NCBI GenBank assembly: GCA_021397845.1
Contig: CM038042.1
Coordinates: forward strand, 31,034,918 to 31,098,917
Source of the DNA: Areca catechu
Taxonomy: Eukaryota; Streptophyta; Magnoliopsida; Arecales; Arecaceae
Length of the DNA: 64,000 bases
Direction: 5' to 3'
A program made the translations under genes and the position numbers. This document shows positions 10,931 to 21,776 of this stretch, piece after piece. The notes below the pieces were generated by a model that was not told the DNA's origin, searched no databases, and was given only the letters and a program-made list of their open reading frames with translations. Positions within the stretch are counted from its first letter, which is position 1. Each line of letters starts with the position of its first letter.

Positions 10931-12570
10931 TGGTGCGGGCACCAGACTCAGAAGAAGACTTCAGAGCTCCATCTGGATCTCTGATTAACCTTGCCCGAAG
11001 AATTAGGGTTTTTGGTTTGTAATAAGAGTTGACTAGATCAACTCAATTTAGCTTGAGTCTACATTACCTGCATTTTATTTTGTTGAGTCATGTTGACTCA
11101 GTAGTGGATTAGGGATTCAACCTGGGGTGTTACATTTTCTCCCAAGGCCTAGCAAGTGGGCACCACACTCCCAGCCACACTCCCAGCCATATGCCTGAGT
11201 CCAGGGGGCGCCATATCTACATCCAGCAACCTTTGATCCCCACACCACAGATAGCAGCTTCCTTCTCTCATGCGCCAGTTGAGGAGAAATCCACCAGGAG
11301 TCCACAAATCAAGGGGGTGGCCCAAGTCTTTCCCAAAAGAACCAAACTATGAAAGGGAAGAAATTCTCTTGGAGAGAACTTCAAGGAGGCGCCCACTACC
11401 TGCCAAAAATATCCAAAACAAAGATGGGAAGAGCCTTGACTTAGGGAGGAAGAAAAGGAGGAGTCCAAAAGAGTTGATCCATGGAAGTAAAGAAATCCTC
11501 TCTTGAAGACCCAAGCAAGGAGGCACCATCTACCTGCCTTTTATAACCCAAATCAAATTTTTTTGGTACCTTGGCCGACCATATGTGTATGGATTATCCT
11601 GATTTGTAGATCCCCTCCTTTAGTCCCACATGGGAAGATGTAAAACCCTACTCCCTTGTAAAGCCCTATAAATTAAACCCCTCTTGTAAGTTTAAAGGAA
11701 TCAGATGAATGAAACCAAATTTTTTTTAGTGAGCAAACTCTGTGTTTTCTCTCTTCCGCACTTGCACCCAGGTGTTGAGCTCCATGAGGGAGTAAATCCG
11801 GGTTCCCCAAGAACCTTGAGGAGGTGTGAGATCTCCAAAACCCAAACCCTATGTTAGCCACTCCACTCCCAAACCCTGGCCGCCCATCATTCTTTTCTTT
11901 CCACCAATCCCTAGCCTATCCCACTTCTCACGGCCTCTCTCTCCGAGTCCAGGCCGACCACCAGCATCCAGCTCCAGTCCGGATACTTCAGATCCAAAGC
12001 TCTTTCCAGAGGGAGTCGAATCAGCCTTCAAGAGAATCCGGATCTCAGCGACATCAGCCTTCAAGTTCTTCGAACTGGTAAATCCTTCCCTGAGTCTCTA
12101 AATCCATCACTTGTTTTTCTTCTTCCCAGATCTTGAGTTCAGGAGAAGCCGACCCAGCCACGATGCCAGTATTGGAGGATCCATTGCGAAGATAGTCGAA
12201 TTCGAGGATCCAACAATCTGCTCGAGAGAGTTCTTCCACCCAAATTCTGTGAAGATCACTGTCTGGTTGGTAAACCATCTCTTCTCTTTATTTCTGTCCT
12301 GTTGAAAGTTCAGAGCAAAACCCTAGGTCTGGAGTTTCTCAACCCCCAACTATCCGTTACTTCTGAACTACTCTGATAACTTAGCTTCTTCTAAATTGTG
12401 CTTTCAATCCTTACCTAGTTTCCATCAACTTAGTTTAACTTTACTTTGAGTCGAAGCCAATTTCTGAAAAAAAAAAAAAAAAAGAATTAGTCTTAATTTT
12501 ACTTCCGCATACGCTTCTTTGTTCTTTTGTTCTGCATCATTTTTGGTATCAGAGCTTTCATTCTGCGTCA
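10931..12570 (+). repeat. Gypsy A LTR copy 4 in tandem array
   Basis: Full-length direct repeat, 1640 bp, after AAAT (10927-10930). It is of the copy 2 type (GGGGGTGGCC, CTATGTTAGCC, GTCGAATTCGAGG). It ends GCGTCA instead of GCATCA. Confidence 0.92.
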
Positions 12571-12574
12571 AAAT

Positions 12575-14215
12575 TGGTGCGGGCACCAGACTCAGAAGAA
12601 GACTTCAGAGCTCCATCTGGATCTCTGATTAACCTTGCCCGAAGAATTAGGGTTTTTGGTTTGTAATAATAGTTGACTAGATCAACTCAATTTAGCTTGA
12701 GTCTACATTACCTGCATTTTATTTTGTTGAGTCATGTTGACTCAGTAGTGGATTAGGGCTTCAACCTGGGGTGTTACATTTTCTCCCAAGGCCTAGCAAG
12801 TGGGCACCACACTCCCAGCCACACTCCCAGCCATACGCCTGAGTCCAGGGGGCGCCATATCTACATCCAGCAGCCTTTGGTCCCCACACCATAGATAGCA
12901 GCTTCCTTCTCTCATGCGCCAGTTGAGGAGAAATCCACCAGGAGTCCACAAATCAAGGGGGCGGCCCAAGTCTTTCCCAAAAGAACCAAACTATGAAACG
13001 GAAGAAATTCTCTTGGAGAGAACTTCAAGGAGGCGCCCACTACCTGCCAAAATATCCAAACAAAGATGGGAAGAGCCTTGACTTAGGGAGGAAGAAAAGG
13101 AGGAGTCCAAAAGAGTTGATCTATGGAAGGAAAGAAATCCTCTCTTGAAGACCCAAGCAAGGAGGCACCATCTACCTGCCTTTTATAACCCAAATCAAAT
13201 TTTTTTGGTACCTTGGCCGACCATATGTGTATGGATTATCCTGATTTGTAGATCCCCTCCTTTAGTCCCACATGGGAAGATGTAAAACCCTACTCCCTTG
13301 TAAAGCCCTATAAATTAAACCCCTCTTGTAAGTTTAAAAAAATCAGATGAATGAAACCAAATTTTTTTTAGTGAGCAAACTCTGTGTTTTCTCTCTTCCG
13401 CACTTGCATCCAGGTGTTGAGCTCCGTGAGGGAGTAAATCCGGGTTCCACAAGAACCTTGAGGAGGTGTGAGATCTCCAAAACCCAAACCCTAGTTAGCC
13501 ACTCCACTCCCAAACCCTGGCCGCCCATCATTCTTTTCTTGCCACCAATCCCTAGCCTATCCCACTTCTCACGGCCTCTCTCTCCGAGTCCAGGCCGACC
13601 ACCAGCATCCAGCTCCAGTCCGGATACTTCAGATCCAAAGCTCTTTCCAGAGGGAGTCGAATCAGCCTTCAAGAGAATCCGGATCTCAGCGACATCAGCC
13701 TTCAAGTTCTTCGAACTGGTAAATCCTTTCTTGAGTCTCTGAATCCATCACTTGTTTTTCTTCTTCCCAGATCTTGAGTTCAGGAGAAGCCGATCCAGCC
13801 ACGATGCCAGTATTGGAGGATCCATTGCGAAGATAGTCGAATTCGAGGATCCAACAATCTGCTCGAGAGAGTTCTTCCACCCAAATTCTGTGAAGATCAC
13901 CGTCTGGTTGGTAAACCATCTCTTCTCTTTATTTCTGTCCTGTTGAAAGTTCAGAGCAAAACCCTAGGTCTGGGAGTTTCTCAACCCCCAGCGATCCGTT
14001 ACTTCTGAACTACTCTGATAACTTAGCTTCTTCTAAATTGTGCTTTCAATCCTTACCTAGTTTCCATCAACTTAGTTTAACTTTACTTTGAGTCGAAGCC
14101 AATTTCTAAAAAAAAAAAAAAAAAAAAAGAATTAGTCTTAATTTTACTTCCGCATACGCTTCTTTGTTCTTTTGTTCTGCATCATTTTTGGTATCAGAGC
14201 TTTCGTTCTGCATCA
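12575..14215 (+). repeat. Gypsy A LTR copy 5, right end of array
   Basis: Full-length direct repeat, 1641 bp, after AAAT (12571-12574). Its 5' half carries copy 1/3-type bases (GGGGGCGGCC) and its 3' half copy 2/4-type bases (AACCCTGGCCGCC, GTCGAATTCGAGG), so it looks recombinant. It abuts gag of gypsy B; CAGAT at 14216-14220 is the candidate target-site duplication of the whole A array. Confidence 0.9.
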
Positions 14216-15620
14216 CAGATGACCCAGTTAACTTAGTCCGGTACCCAAACCAATAATAGACTTGAACATCTCACCAATAGGTTTGATCAGTTAGAGGGCC
14301 GTGTTGGGACCATAGAGAAAACCCTTGGGTCACAGTCTGAGCCAGATCCTGAGTCCCCTCAGCCTAGGATAACCCCTCGCCATTACCCTTATTATGATCC
14401 TGACCCTAGGAGGACCCCAAACCCTGATCCATACCATGAGATCGAACCTAGGAGAGCCCCTCATCCTGACCCATACTATAATCTTGAACCTTGGAGAACC
14501 CCAAATCCTGATCCATTCTATGAGGTTGAACCTAGGAGAGCCCCCCAGCCTGACCCATACTATAATCCTGAACCTAGGAGGACCCCAAACCCTGATCCAT
14601 ACCTTGAGGCTGAACCTAGGAGAGACCATCATCCTGACCCAATCCCTGAGGTTCGTCCTAGAAGGCCCAATCAGGATTTTGTAGACCAGGAGGATCGATC
14701 CTATAGACATGTTAAGCTTGATGCCCCAACTTTTGATGGTTGTCTAGATCCTAAGGTCATATAAATTGGGAGGGAGAGATGGATCAATATTTTGAGTGGT
14801 ATGATATGACAGAGGAGCGTAAATTTTGGTTTGCTAAGCTTAAGTTGGTTCGGAAAGCCAGGTTACATTGGGCTAGTGTTGAGAGAACCCTTAGTCTAGG
14901 AGGGCGTGATCCTATAGTCACCTGGTGGGCCATAAAGGGAAAGCTTAGGACAAGATACATTCCACCTTCATATCGTAGTGGTTTACTAGATCAGTGGCAA
15001 TGATTTAATCAGGGTAACAGGAGTATAGAGAGTACATCACAAAATTTGATGAGTATTCCATGCGATGTGATTTGAGGGAGTCTGAGGATGTTGTCTTATC
15101 TAGGTTTAGGGTTGGACTGAGAGATGACATTAAGAAAGAGCTCTATATGAGAGAGGTTAGAGACCTGGACCATGCTTACCAGATTGCTAGGGATCATGAG
15201 CGTTTTCAGAGAGGGCCCGTTTACCATAGACCTGAGCCCACTAGATACCCTAGTCAGTATCTAGGAGTTAGCCAGCCCCACCAGAGCCGACCCATGACCA
15301 GCCGACCTAGCCCGAGTTGACCCAGTTCTAGTAAGCCAGGCCCGAGTCGACCCTAGCTCAGTACTCCTTTGACTCATAGAGATGATAGAGGAAAATCTGT
15401 AGAGGTCCATAGGAGTAACAACCCCTAGAAGACCTATTATAAATGCAAGAAACTAGGCCACTTTATGCACCAATGCCCAGCCGCCCTACACTTAGGTGAG
15501 CTAGTGGAAGAAGAGCCTGAACCTGTAGCTGAACCTGAGGGAGAGGTTTATGAGGCTGATGGTCAGTTAATAGATGAGTATGAAGGTAAGGAGGAGGAAC
15601 CTGAGTCTAAGAACTAATTA
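14216..15620 (+). pseudogene. Gypsy B gag, broken, 5' part missing
   Basis: The sequence after the A array reads as gypsy gag. An N-terminal part with a 14-residue Pro/Arg repeat is followed by the gag core at about 14710-15200 (MDQYFEWYDMTEERKF; LSRFRVGLRDDIKKEL). One zinc knuckle at about 15435-15480 reads YKCKKLGHFMHQC, with the first Cys replaced by Tyr. An acidic tail follows. There are stops at 14234, a frameshift near 14760, TGA at 15001 and further breaks. An ATG at 14219 exists, but B's true gag start, leader, PBS and 5' LTR are absent here and probably lie left of the window, beyond the inserted A element. Confidence 0.85.
14394..14665 (+). repeat. 42-bp (14-residue) repeat in gypsy B gag
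   Basis: About six degenerate 42-bp units encode RRTPNPDPY-type peptides ending in EP. Alternate units resemble each other most, giving an 84-bp super-period (units starting about 14414, 14498 and 14582). Gypsy E gag carries the same 42-bp period on the other strand at 45163-45345. Confidence 0.75.
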
Positions 15621-15623
15621 GGA

Positions 15624-16385
15624 GTGGTAAGGTGCATCTTAACCCAAACCCCGGTTAAGGAAGATTGGTGTAGGACTAGCATCCTACAGACTTTTGTTAA
15701 GGTAGGGGGTAAGGTTCTTAAGATCATCATAGACAGTGGGAGTTGTGTCAATGCCATCTTTGCTAATACCGTTAAATCTTTAGGATTGACCACAGTTCCC
15801 CATCCTAGCCCGTACAAAGTTTCTTGGGTAGATTCCACCTCTATCCAGATTCAAGCTAGGTGCCAAATCTTAATTAGATTGCAAAACTATGAGGAAAAGA
15901 TTTGGTGTGATGTCATCCCTATGGAAGTGAGTAGTATCATTTTAGGTCGACCTTGGCTTGTTGATCATGATGCGACCATGTATGGTCGAACTAATGTTTG
16001 TGCTTTTAACTACCATGGGAATAAGTTTGTTATCAATCCAGCACCCCCTAGAGACCCAGTTAAGAGGTATTCTAGTAGCCTTAAGGACAAGAAACCTGGA
16101 GTTAACCTGATTAAGGCTAGGGAGTTAGAAAAGGAGATTGCTGAGGGTAACCCTATTTGGATCTTGACCTCCAAGGAAATACTTGAGCCGACCCAAAAGG
16201 AACACCCTAAAGAAATTGTTGAGTGGTCTACACCCTCTAGTGTCCACGATGTGCATAGTTTCCATGGCCTAGCAACCTTTTATAGGAGATTTTTAGGGGT
16301 TTTAGTACAGTCGTCGCACCTATCACTGATTGCATTAGGAAGGGTATATTTGAGTGGACCAAAGCAACTGATAAAGCCTTCCTAG
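15624..16385 (+). pseudogene. Gypsy B pol: protease joined to RT connection, RT core deleted
   Basis: This 253-codon frame holds a clear protease (KIIIDSGSCVNAIF ... SSIILGRPWLVDHD). It runs through the protease-RT linker (LEPTQKEHPKE) and then jumps straight to the segment that follows the RT core in gypsy A (IVEWSTPSSVHDVHSFHGLA). By comparison with A, some 0.75 kb, including all RT catalytic motifs and YFDD, is missing with the frame kept across the join. This copy could not make its own cDNA. Confidence 0.85.
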
Positions 16386-16990
16386 AGCTTAAGGATAAGA
16401 TGACCCATGCACCCATCCTTAGATTACTTGACTTCACTAAGGTGTTTGAGATCGCTTGCGACACCTCAAGAGTAGGAATAGGTGGGGTACTAAGTCAAGA
16501 GAATCACCTTGTAGCCTTCTTCACTGAAAAGCTGAATGAGGCTAAACTTAAGTACCCTACCTATGACAAGGAATTTTATTCGGTAGTCCAGGCCCTTAGA
16601 TATTGGAGACATTACTTACTATCGCAGGAGTTTGTCTTATTTTCTAACCATAAGGCACTCCAGTTCCTGAACTCCCAAAAGAAACTGAACCCACAACATA
16701 GTAAATGGATTGAGTATATTCAGCTTACACTTTTATCCTGAAGCACCGTGCCAGTACTGAAAATAAGGTAGCAGATGCCCTGAGCCATAGGTCTTTACTA
16801 TTAGGATCAGTTAGCACCCAAGTCATAGGGTTTGATAGGTTAAAGGATGAATATGAAACTTGCCCAGACTTTGGAGACATTTACCAGACCCTCAGGCTAG
16901 GACCGTCCAGTACCCATAGTGAATATACCATTTAGGATGGCTACCATTTCCAGAACAATCGACTCTGTATACCCAAAACTTCCCTTAGAG
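16386..16990 (+). pseudogene. Gypsy B pol: RNase H
   Basis: Homologous to gypsy A RNase H: FEIACDTSRVGIGGVLSQ, TYDKEFYSVVQALRYWRHYL and FSNHKALQFL. The second motif has Asn-His where A has Asp-His, so a metal-binding acidic residue appears lost. It is in a different frame from the protease (shift near 16390), and frameshifts continue after 16735. A stop (TAG at 16934) lies in the linker to integrase. Confidence 0.85.
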
Positions 16991-17770
16991 AATTCCTAAT
17001 TTGGGAGACCCATGCTGGAGGATTAGCTGGTCACTTTGGTAGAAATAAGACAATCTTAGCAATAGAGGACCAGTTCTTTTGGTCAGGATTGAAAAGACAC
17101 GTTGCACAAATTATAGCCAGATGTAGGACTTGTACTGTTGCAAAACAGCAGAGGCAGAACATTGGTCTTTACACACCTTTACCAGTGCCTGATCGCCCTT
17201 GGCAGGACCTAAGTATGGACTTCGTGTTAGGATTACCTAAGACCCAAAAGAGACATGATTCTATCTTTGTAGTGGTCGATAGGTTCTCTAAGATGGCTCA
17301 CTTCATCCCCTGTTCCCAGACCTTTGATGCGTATAGAGTAGCCAAGCTTTTCTTAGATCATGTGGTTAAACTCCATGGCCTACCCAAGACCATCGTATCT
17401 GATAGGGATGTTAGGTTCACCGATTATTTCTGGAAGACCATATGGCACCTGTTAGGGACCAAGCTTAAGTTTTCTATAGCCTACCACCCTCAAATGGATG
17501 GCCAAACTGAAGTGGTGAACTATAGTTTAGGAAACCTCCTTAGATACCTGGTAGGTGAACAAATTGGAACTTGGGATCTATTATTGCCTAGAGCAGAGTT
17601 TGCCTACAACAATTTGTTAAATAGGACAATGGGTAGGAGTCCTTTTGAGATAGTCCATGGGTACCAGCCTAATCGCCCCATTGATCTGATTCCTTTACCT
17701 ATTCATGCATAAGTCTCAGAGTCTACAGAGTCATTTGCACAGCATATTAGAGACTTGCACAAGGACATGA
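16991..17770 (+). pseudogene. Gypsy B pol: integrase
   Basis: The HHCC region (ETHAGGLAGHFG ... CRTC) spans about 17005-17130. The DDE core shows MDFVLGLPK, IVSDRDVRF and QMDGQTEVVNYS. In the last motif Thr of the usual QTDGQTE is Met; the Glu is kept. A 207-codon frame covers 17089-17712 and ends at TAA where A reads Trp-Val-Ser. It is the best preserved part of element B. Confidence 0.9.
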
Positions 17771-18409
17771 AAGATAAACCTAAGCAATGAAACTTATAAA
17801 AAATTAGTTAATTCCCGAAGAAGGATCAAGGAATTTGATGTAGGGGATTCTGTCATGATTAGGCTTAGGCTTGAGCGGTTCCTACCTGGGACCGTTAAGA
17901 AGCTTCATGCTCATGGATTCGGACCTTTTAAAGTGTTAAAGAAGGTTGGATCAAATGCCTATGTGTTAGACTTGCCTTCGGATATGTGCATTAGTTCTAC
18001 CTTCAATATTATAGACCTGGTTGAGTACAGGAAACCGGCAATGATACCCAGTGAGGCTTTTGGACCTATCCCTTCTATTGAGAGTGATCCTTACCCAGAG
18101 TGTCCACCAATTAATTGGCCTGAGAGAGAAGAATGGATCGAGCGTATCCTGGATGATCAAGACATTACGACTTGGGGCCGTGGCTATCAACGCTACTTGG
18201 TCCGATGGCAAGGCCGGCCAGAGTTAGACGATTTATGGATTTCTCAAGAGGACTTGCAACGCCTCAACCCAGACCTTCTCGAGAGATATGTGAGCCAGTC
18301 TGATCTTTACTTGACAGGGTTGAGTTCCTCCCACCCCGGGAGAATTAGTACGGACACCAGAGGCATCAGAATAAGTCAAAGACTTCTTAACCCTCTGTGG
18401 ATCACTTAA
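17771..18409 (+). pseudogene. Gypsy B integrase C-terminus and chromodomain
   Basis: A 184-codon frame from 17855 encodes the integrase tail (SVMIRLRLERFLPGTVKKLH upstream) and a chromodomain at about 18135-18290 (ILDDQDITTWGRGYQ, YLVRWQGRP, LDDLWISQEDL). As in A, the frame passes through the polypurine tract (CCCGGGAGAAT near 18335-18345) and ends 64 bp inside the LTR. Confidence 0.88.
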
Positions 18410-19615
18410 TGACATTCGAGTCCACTATAATAAATCTTAGTCCAGCTGAGTTGAGTCCTATATTAGTCAGCTCATGTTGAGCTAGCCCAGTCTAATATTA
18501 GTCAGCTCATGTCGAGCTAATTTTATTTTTTTGAGTCCTGTCCAAGCATACTGAAGACTCAAGACCACATCATACAAGTGAAGACCAAGTCCAACTAGAT
18601 TGAAGACATGGAAGTTTAGCCCAAGTCCAACCTAGCTTGAAGACTTGAAGACCCCAGGAGAAGAAAATAAAAACAAATACAAACCTGAAGCCTTGGACCA
18701 GTTGGAAGGAAATTGGGCCATCCCAGGCCTAGGAAAGAGCTAGGGCACCATTCCTTATGGTGACTCTCCTCTTGGTTGGCCACTTAAGGTCACCCCCTTG
18801 GCTGACCAAGGCAAGGAGAGGGAGAGCAAATTTTGAGATTTTTTCTACCTATGTTGCCTTATTTTCCTAGCTAGGGTTTGAGAGGGAAAAGGATTCCTAT
18901 GTAAAGTCTAATGTACCCTTACTTGGGGCCCAAGATTAGGGGTCTATTTAAAGGACCCTAGTCTCTTGTATGAGATTTTAATTTTGATATATGAATTAAA
19001 CTTGAGTTCTCTTTTATTGCTTTGTGCTACCCTGCTTTGTGCTTAAGGGGTTTTATTGGTGCTTTCATCTTCCCGGTGTTGCAATAGAATTCCTGCCGCC
19101 AACCATCCTTCCAGAGCCCTGGCCTCCCCCTCCAAAACTCTATTTTCCTTTGCTGTTTTTCTTTATTTCCTTGTTCCCTAGTGAGTTTTCTAACCTTTGA
19201 CAGGTCGTTCGCAGGTCCCCGAGTTCCTACGAACCCAACGACTCCAGCTAAGCCTCAATCGGACCACCGAGCAGAAAGCCAGGTATCCGTGGATCTTTGG
19301 CTCGATTTTCCAGGCCGCATCCATAGAGGAATGAGAGATCCCTTCACTGCGATCTTCATCGGCTGCTTCAGACATTGTCAGGTACACCCCCTCCGCCACC
19401 AGTAATTTTATTGTAGGAGAACTTGCCCTAATCGAGGCTTCTCAGTCCCGGCGATCCTTCTTTATTGCTTTTCTAGGTCCTAATCTGCATGCTTGACTTC
19501 TAAAATTCATATAGAACTTCCTACAACTTATTTTGACCCAATTTTTGGGATTTAATCACTTAACACCACATATAAAACATACAAAAATAATCGCATGCAT
19601 ATTAGTTCCGCATCA
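18346..19615 (+). repeat. Gypsy B 3' LTR
   Basis: It starts TAGTACGGACACCAG (degenerate form of the TGGTGNGGNCACCAG start of other LTRs here) at the polypurine tract, and ends TTCCGCATCA, 1270 bp. Core promoter TATTTAAA at 18945-18952 with CTCTTGTAT at 18963. It is not alignable by eye to LTR A except at the ends and the core promoter. CTAGG (19616-19620) is the candidate target duplication in copia C1 gag. Confidence 0.85.
18945..18971 (+). promoter_or_regulatory. Core promoter of gypsy B LTR
   Basis: TATTTAAA followed 18 bp later by CTCTTGTAT, with ATGAATTAAA about 35 bp further. Same arrangement as in the other gypsy LTRs of the window. Confidence 0.6.
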
Positions 19616-19888
19616 CTAGGCCTCCTCAAACTTGCGACTAAACTCATCATTCATCGTAGCCAATATTATGCAACACACCAAGGTGCGATCAGAGATCCAC
19701 TTCTGGTAAGTGTCCTTGAGAGTGCCACGAGCATTATGGGCTGGGATTTCAGGTGCCGGATCAGTTATCACATAAAGGATCCACTCATGCTCCAGGACAA
19801 TCCTGAGTTTTTGATACCAGCTATCAGAGTTGGGTCCAGATAGTTTGTCGTTATCTAATAATGACCAGAGCGACAAAGTGGTCGACAT
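19616..19888 (-). pseudogene. Copia C1 gag, N-terminal fragment
   Basis: Reading leftward from an ATG at 19888, this frame encodes the start of a copia gag (MSTTLSLWSLLDNDKL; DTYQKWISDRT; MNDEFSRKFEEA), close to the C3 gag that starts at 32659. The frame is open up to 19616, where the gypsy B LTR cuts it. The rest of C1 must lie left of the window. Confidence 0.88.
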
Positions 19889-20714
19889 TATCTGAAAAAG
19901 GAGAACAAGACCTATTAGTATATGAATTATTTTAAAAAACCTAAAGACATGGATTTAAGTCTAAAGATTTCTCCCACTATTTTATTCAGACTGGTAGCCT
20001 CTACACTCCAATCTGAAAAATAACATATATCATTTAGTGGGTACTAGGATCCAATAGACTATATATGAGCCCGACTTTGGTCGGCCAACCCAAATGCATA
20101 TAAAGATAGGTACAATACCAATTACTTCTCCAAGCAATTCTTAGTAATTATTTTGCTCTAGGGGTCCTCACAATCGACCTATGGGCCTCCTATTGAAGGT
20201 CCTGGTTAGGTCCAACCATTAACATGATCAAATTCAATGGTTCTAACTAATCCATGATCAAGCCCGACATTGGCCGGCCCACCTGACCATATGTTTAGAT
20301 AGTCGCACTAAGCCATCATATGTTGAATGGCAATCTCACTCACCTGATGACCACCCATTCTTTGGAACTGCCGATGATCACCCAACTTATGGACTCATTG
20401 CCAATCCAACTTAATGGGAGGCTAAGACTCAGGCTATCTCATAACTTAGTCTTTTTATGGACCTAATAATTTAGAGGATTTCAATCTTTGTGACATTTGA
20501 GATGAAGACATGGACCTTGATCAAGAAAAATCCCACCAAATACTTAGAGGGTTTCTAGATCAATTTGGTCCATGGGCACCTATAAACCAGTCGATTGATT
20601 GATCTTAGTTGACATGGGTCAACTCGAATCAATAGATAGTCTAATTTGATCTTATTCACCACATTAGCCAGGTAAGTAAGATCAAGGGATAGGTTAAGCC
20701 AAGTAAGCCTCTTT

Positions 20715-20746
20715 CCTTGACACCAACCATGAGTTGGCCAGGTAAG
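20715..20746 (-). promoter_or_regulatory. Conserved leader hairpin, copia C1 copy
   Basis: On the minus strand CTTACCTGGCCAAC, a short loop and GTTGGTGTCAAGG. CCAAC pairs with GTTGG, and the outer arms can pair with one bulge. Same module as in gypsy A (1083-1114). Confidence 0.5.
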
Positions 20747-21185
20747 AGTTAGCCCCAAAAAACCTTGATCACAACTGTCAAACTTACCTTAGACACTAGT
20801 GATTTACCAGACTCAATCAGACTAACCTAAAGACCTAGGCTCACCACGAAGCCATGAATCAAGTCCATTTAGATGTATGGACTGATCTAACTAACTATTA
20901 GAGGGATCCATAAAGGAGAGACCTAATTCAACTTTTGATTAGTCTTTTCTCTATTTAATCCTTTCATCTAAACCTAGGTCTAACCCATTTAAGGACCCAA
21001 TTCTAGCTAACCCAATCAACCCATGGTTTATCAATCATGACTTAAGATTAGAATCATATCCTAAATCTTAAAAATATACATCTTAATTCTGAATTAAGTG
21101 TATCACACTATTTGAAACATTTTCAAAATGAAATGAAATAATTTCATAAAAATTTGAAGCTTAAAATTACTGTTTCATAGTTTTC

Positions 21186-21392
21186 TGGTCGAGTCAGCTC
21201 TTGCAGATCGAGTCAGCTCTTCCAGAAAATACATTTCTGGTCGAGTCGGCTCTTTTGCTCGAGTTGGCTCTTTGAGTCAGCTCTTTTGCTCGAGTCGACT
21301 CTTACAGAACACAGATTTCTGGTCGTGTTAGCTCTTATATTCTGCTCAAGCTAGCTCTTCGAGTCATCTCTTCTGCTCGAGCCAGCTCTTTC
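21186..21392 (-). repeat. Short-repeat cluster AAGAGCTGACTCGA in C1 leader
   Basis: About ten degenerate copies of AAGAGCTGACTCGA (minus strand), spaced 15-40 bp. The C3 leader has about five weaker copies at 31244-31380, so copy number differs between family members. No function known. Confidence 0.7.
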
Positions 21393-21763
21393 TGAACACA
21401 GTTTTTTCAAACTTCTATTGTTTCCACTTGAACTTTTCAAAGTTTTAGATCAAACTTCTTTTAGATCTTATCTAAACAGTGATCTTCTTTTAGATCTTAT
21501 CTAAACATAGTTGTGATCTATAAATCATAGATTAAAACAATTTTAATCCATTAAATTTCTCACTTTCTTCTTTATAAGGTCATGACGTAGCGGCACCCCT
21601 ACACGTCATAGGAGAATCCCTTGGAATAGAAAGAGATGGTCTTTAAACCATACCTTTCTCTTATGACCGGATGGCCATAGCGAATCCACCTTAATCTGAG
21701 TACTACATGAAGAAAATCAAACTGATTTCATAAAAACATTAAACTAGATGCATACATAACCTA

Positions 21764-21775
21764 GCTCTGATACCA
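21764..21775 (-). other. Copia C1 primer binding site
   Basis: GCTCTGATACCA on the plus strand is the reverse of TGGTATCAGAGC, complementary to initiator-Met tRNA. It is one base away from the LTR end (TGTAAGGAAC at 21777). Confidence 0.9.
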
Positions 21776-21776
21776 T

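Larger units (their letters stand above)
19889..21763 (-). other. Copia C1 untranslated leader
   Basis: About 1.9 kb between PBS and gag on the minus strand, collinear with the C3 leader at 30910-32658. It contains the conserved leader hairpin at 20715-20746, a second half-site at 20664-20676, and a cluster of short repeats at 21186-21392. No coding frame is supported. Confidence 0.8.

Noticed and set aside
6192..14000. Many 60-131 codon open frames recurring in every LTR A copy, on both strands
   Set aside because: They recur only because the LTR is repeated; frames differ between copies, stops and starts move with single changes, and none resembles a protein family. The longest (13343-13742) merely lost a stop.
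14330..14710. 126-codon minus-strand frame over the gypsy B gag repeats
   Set aside because: It is the antisense shadow of the 42-bp repeat, which keeps all frames open; the plus strand has the gag homology.
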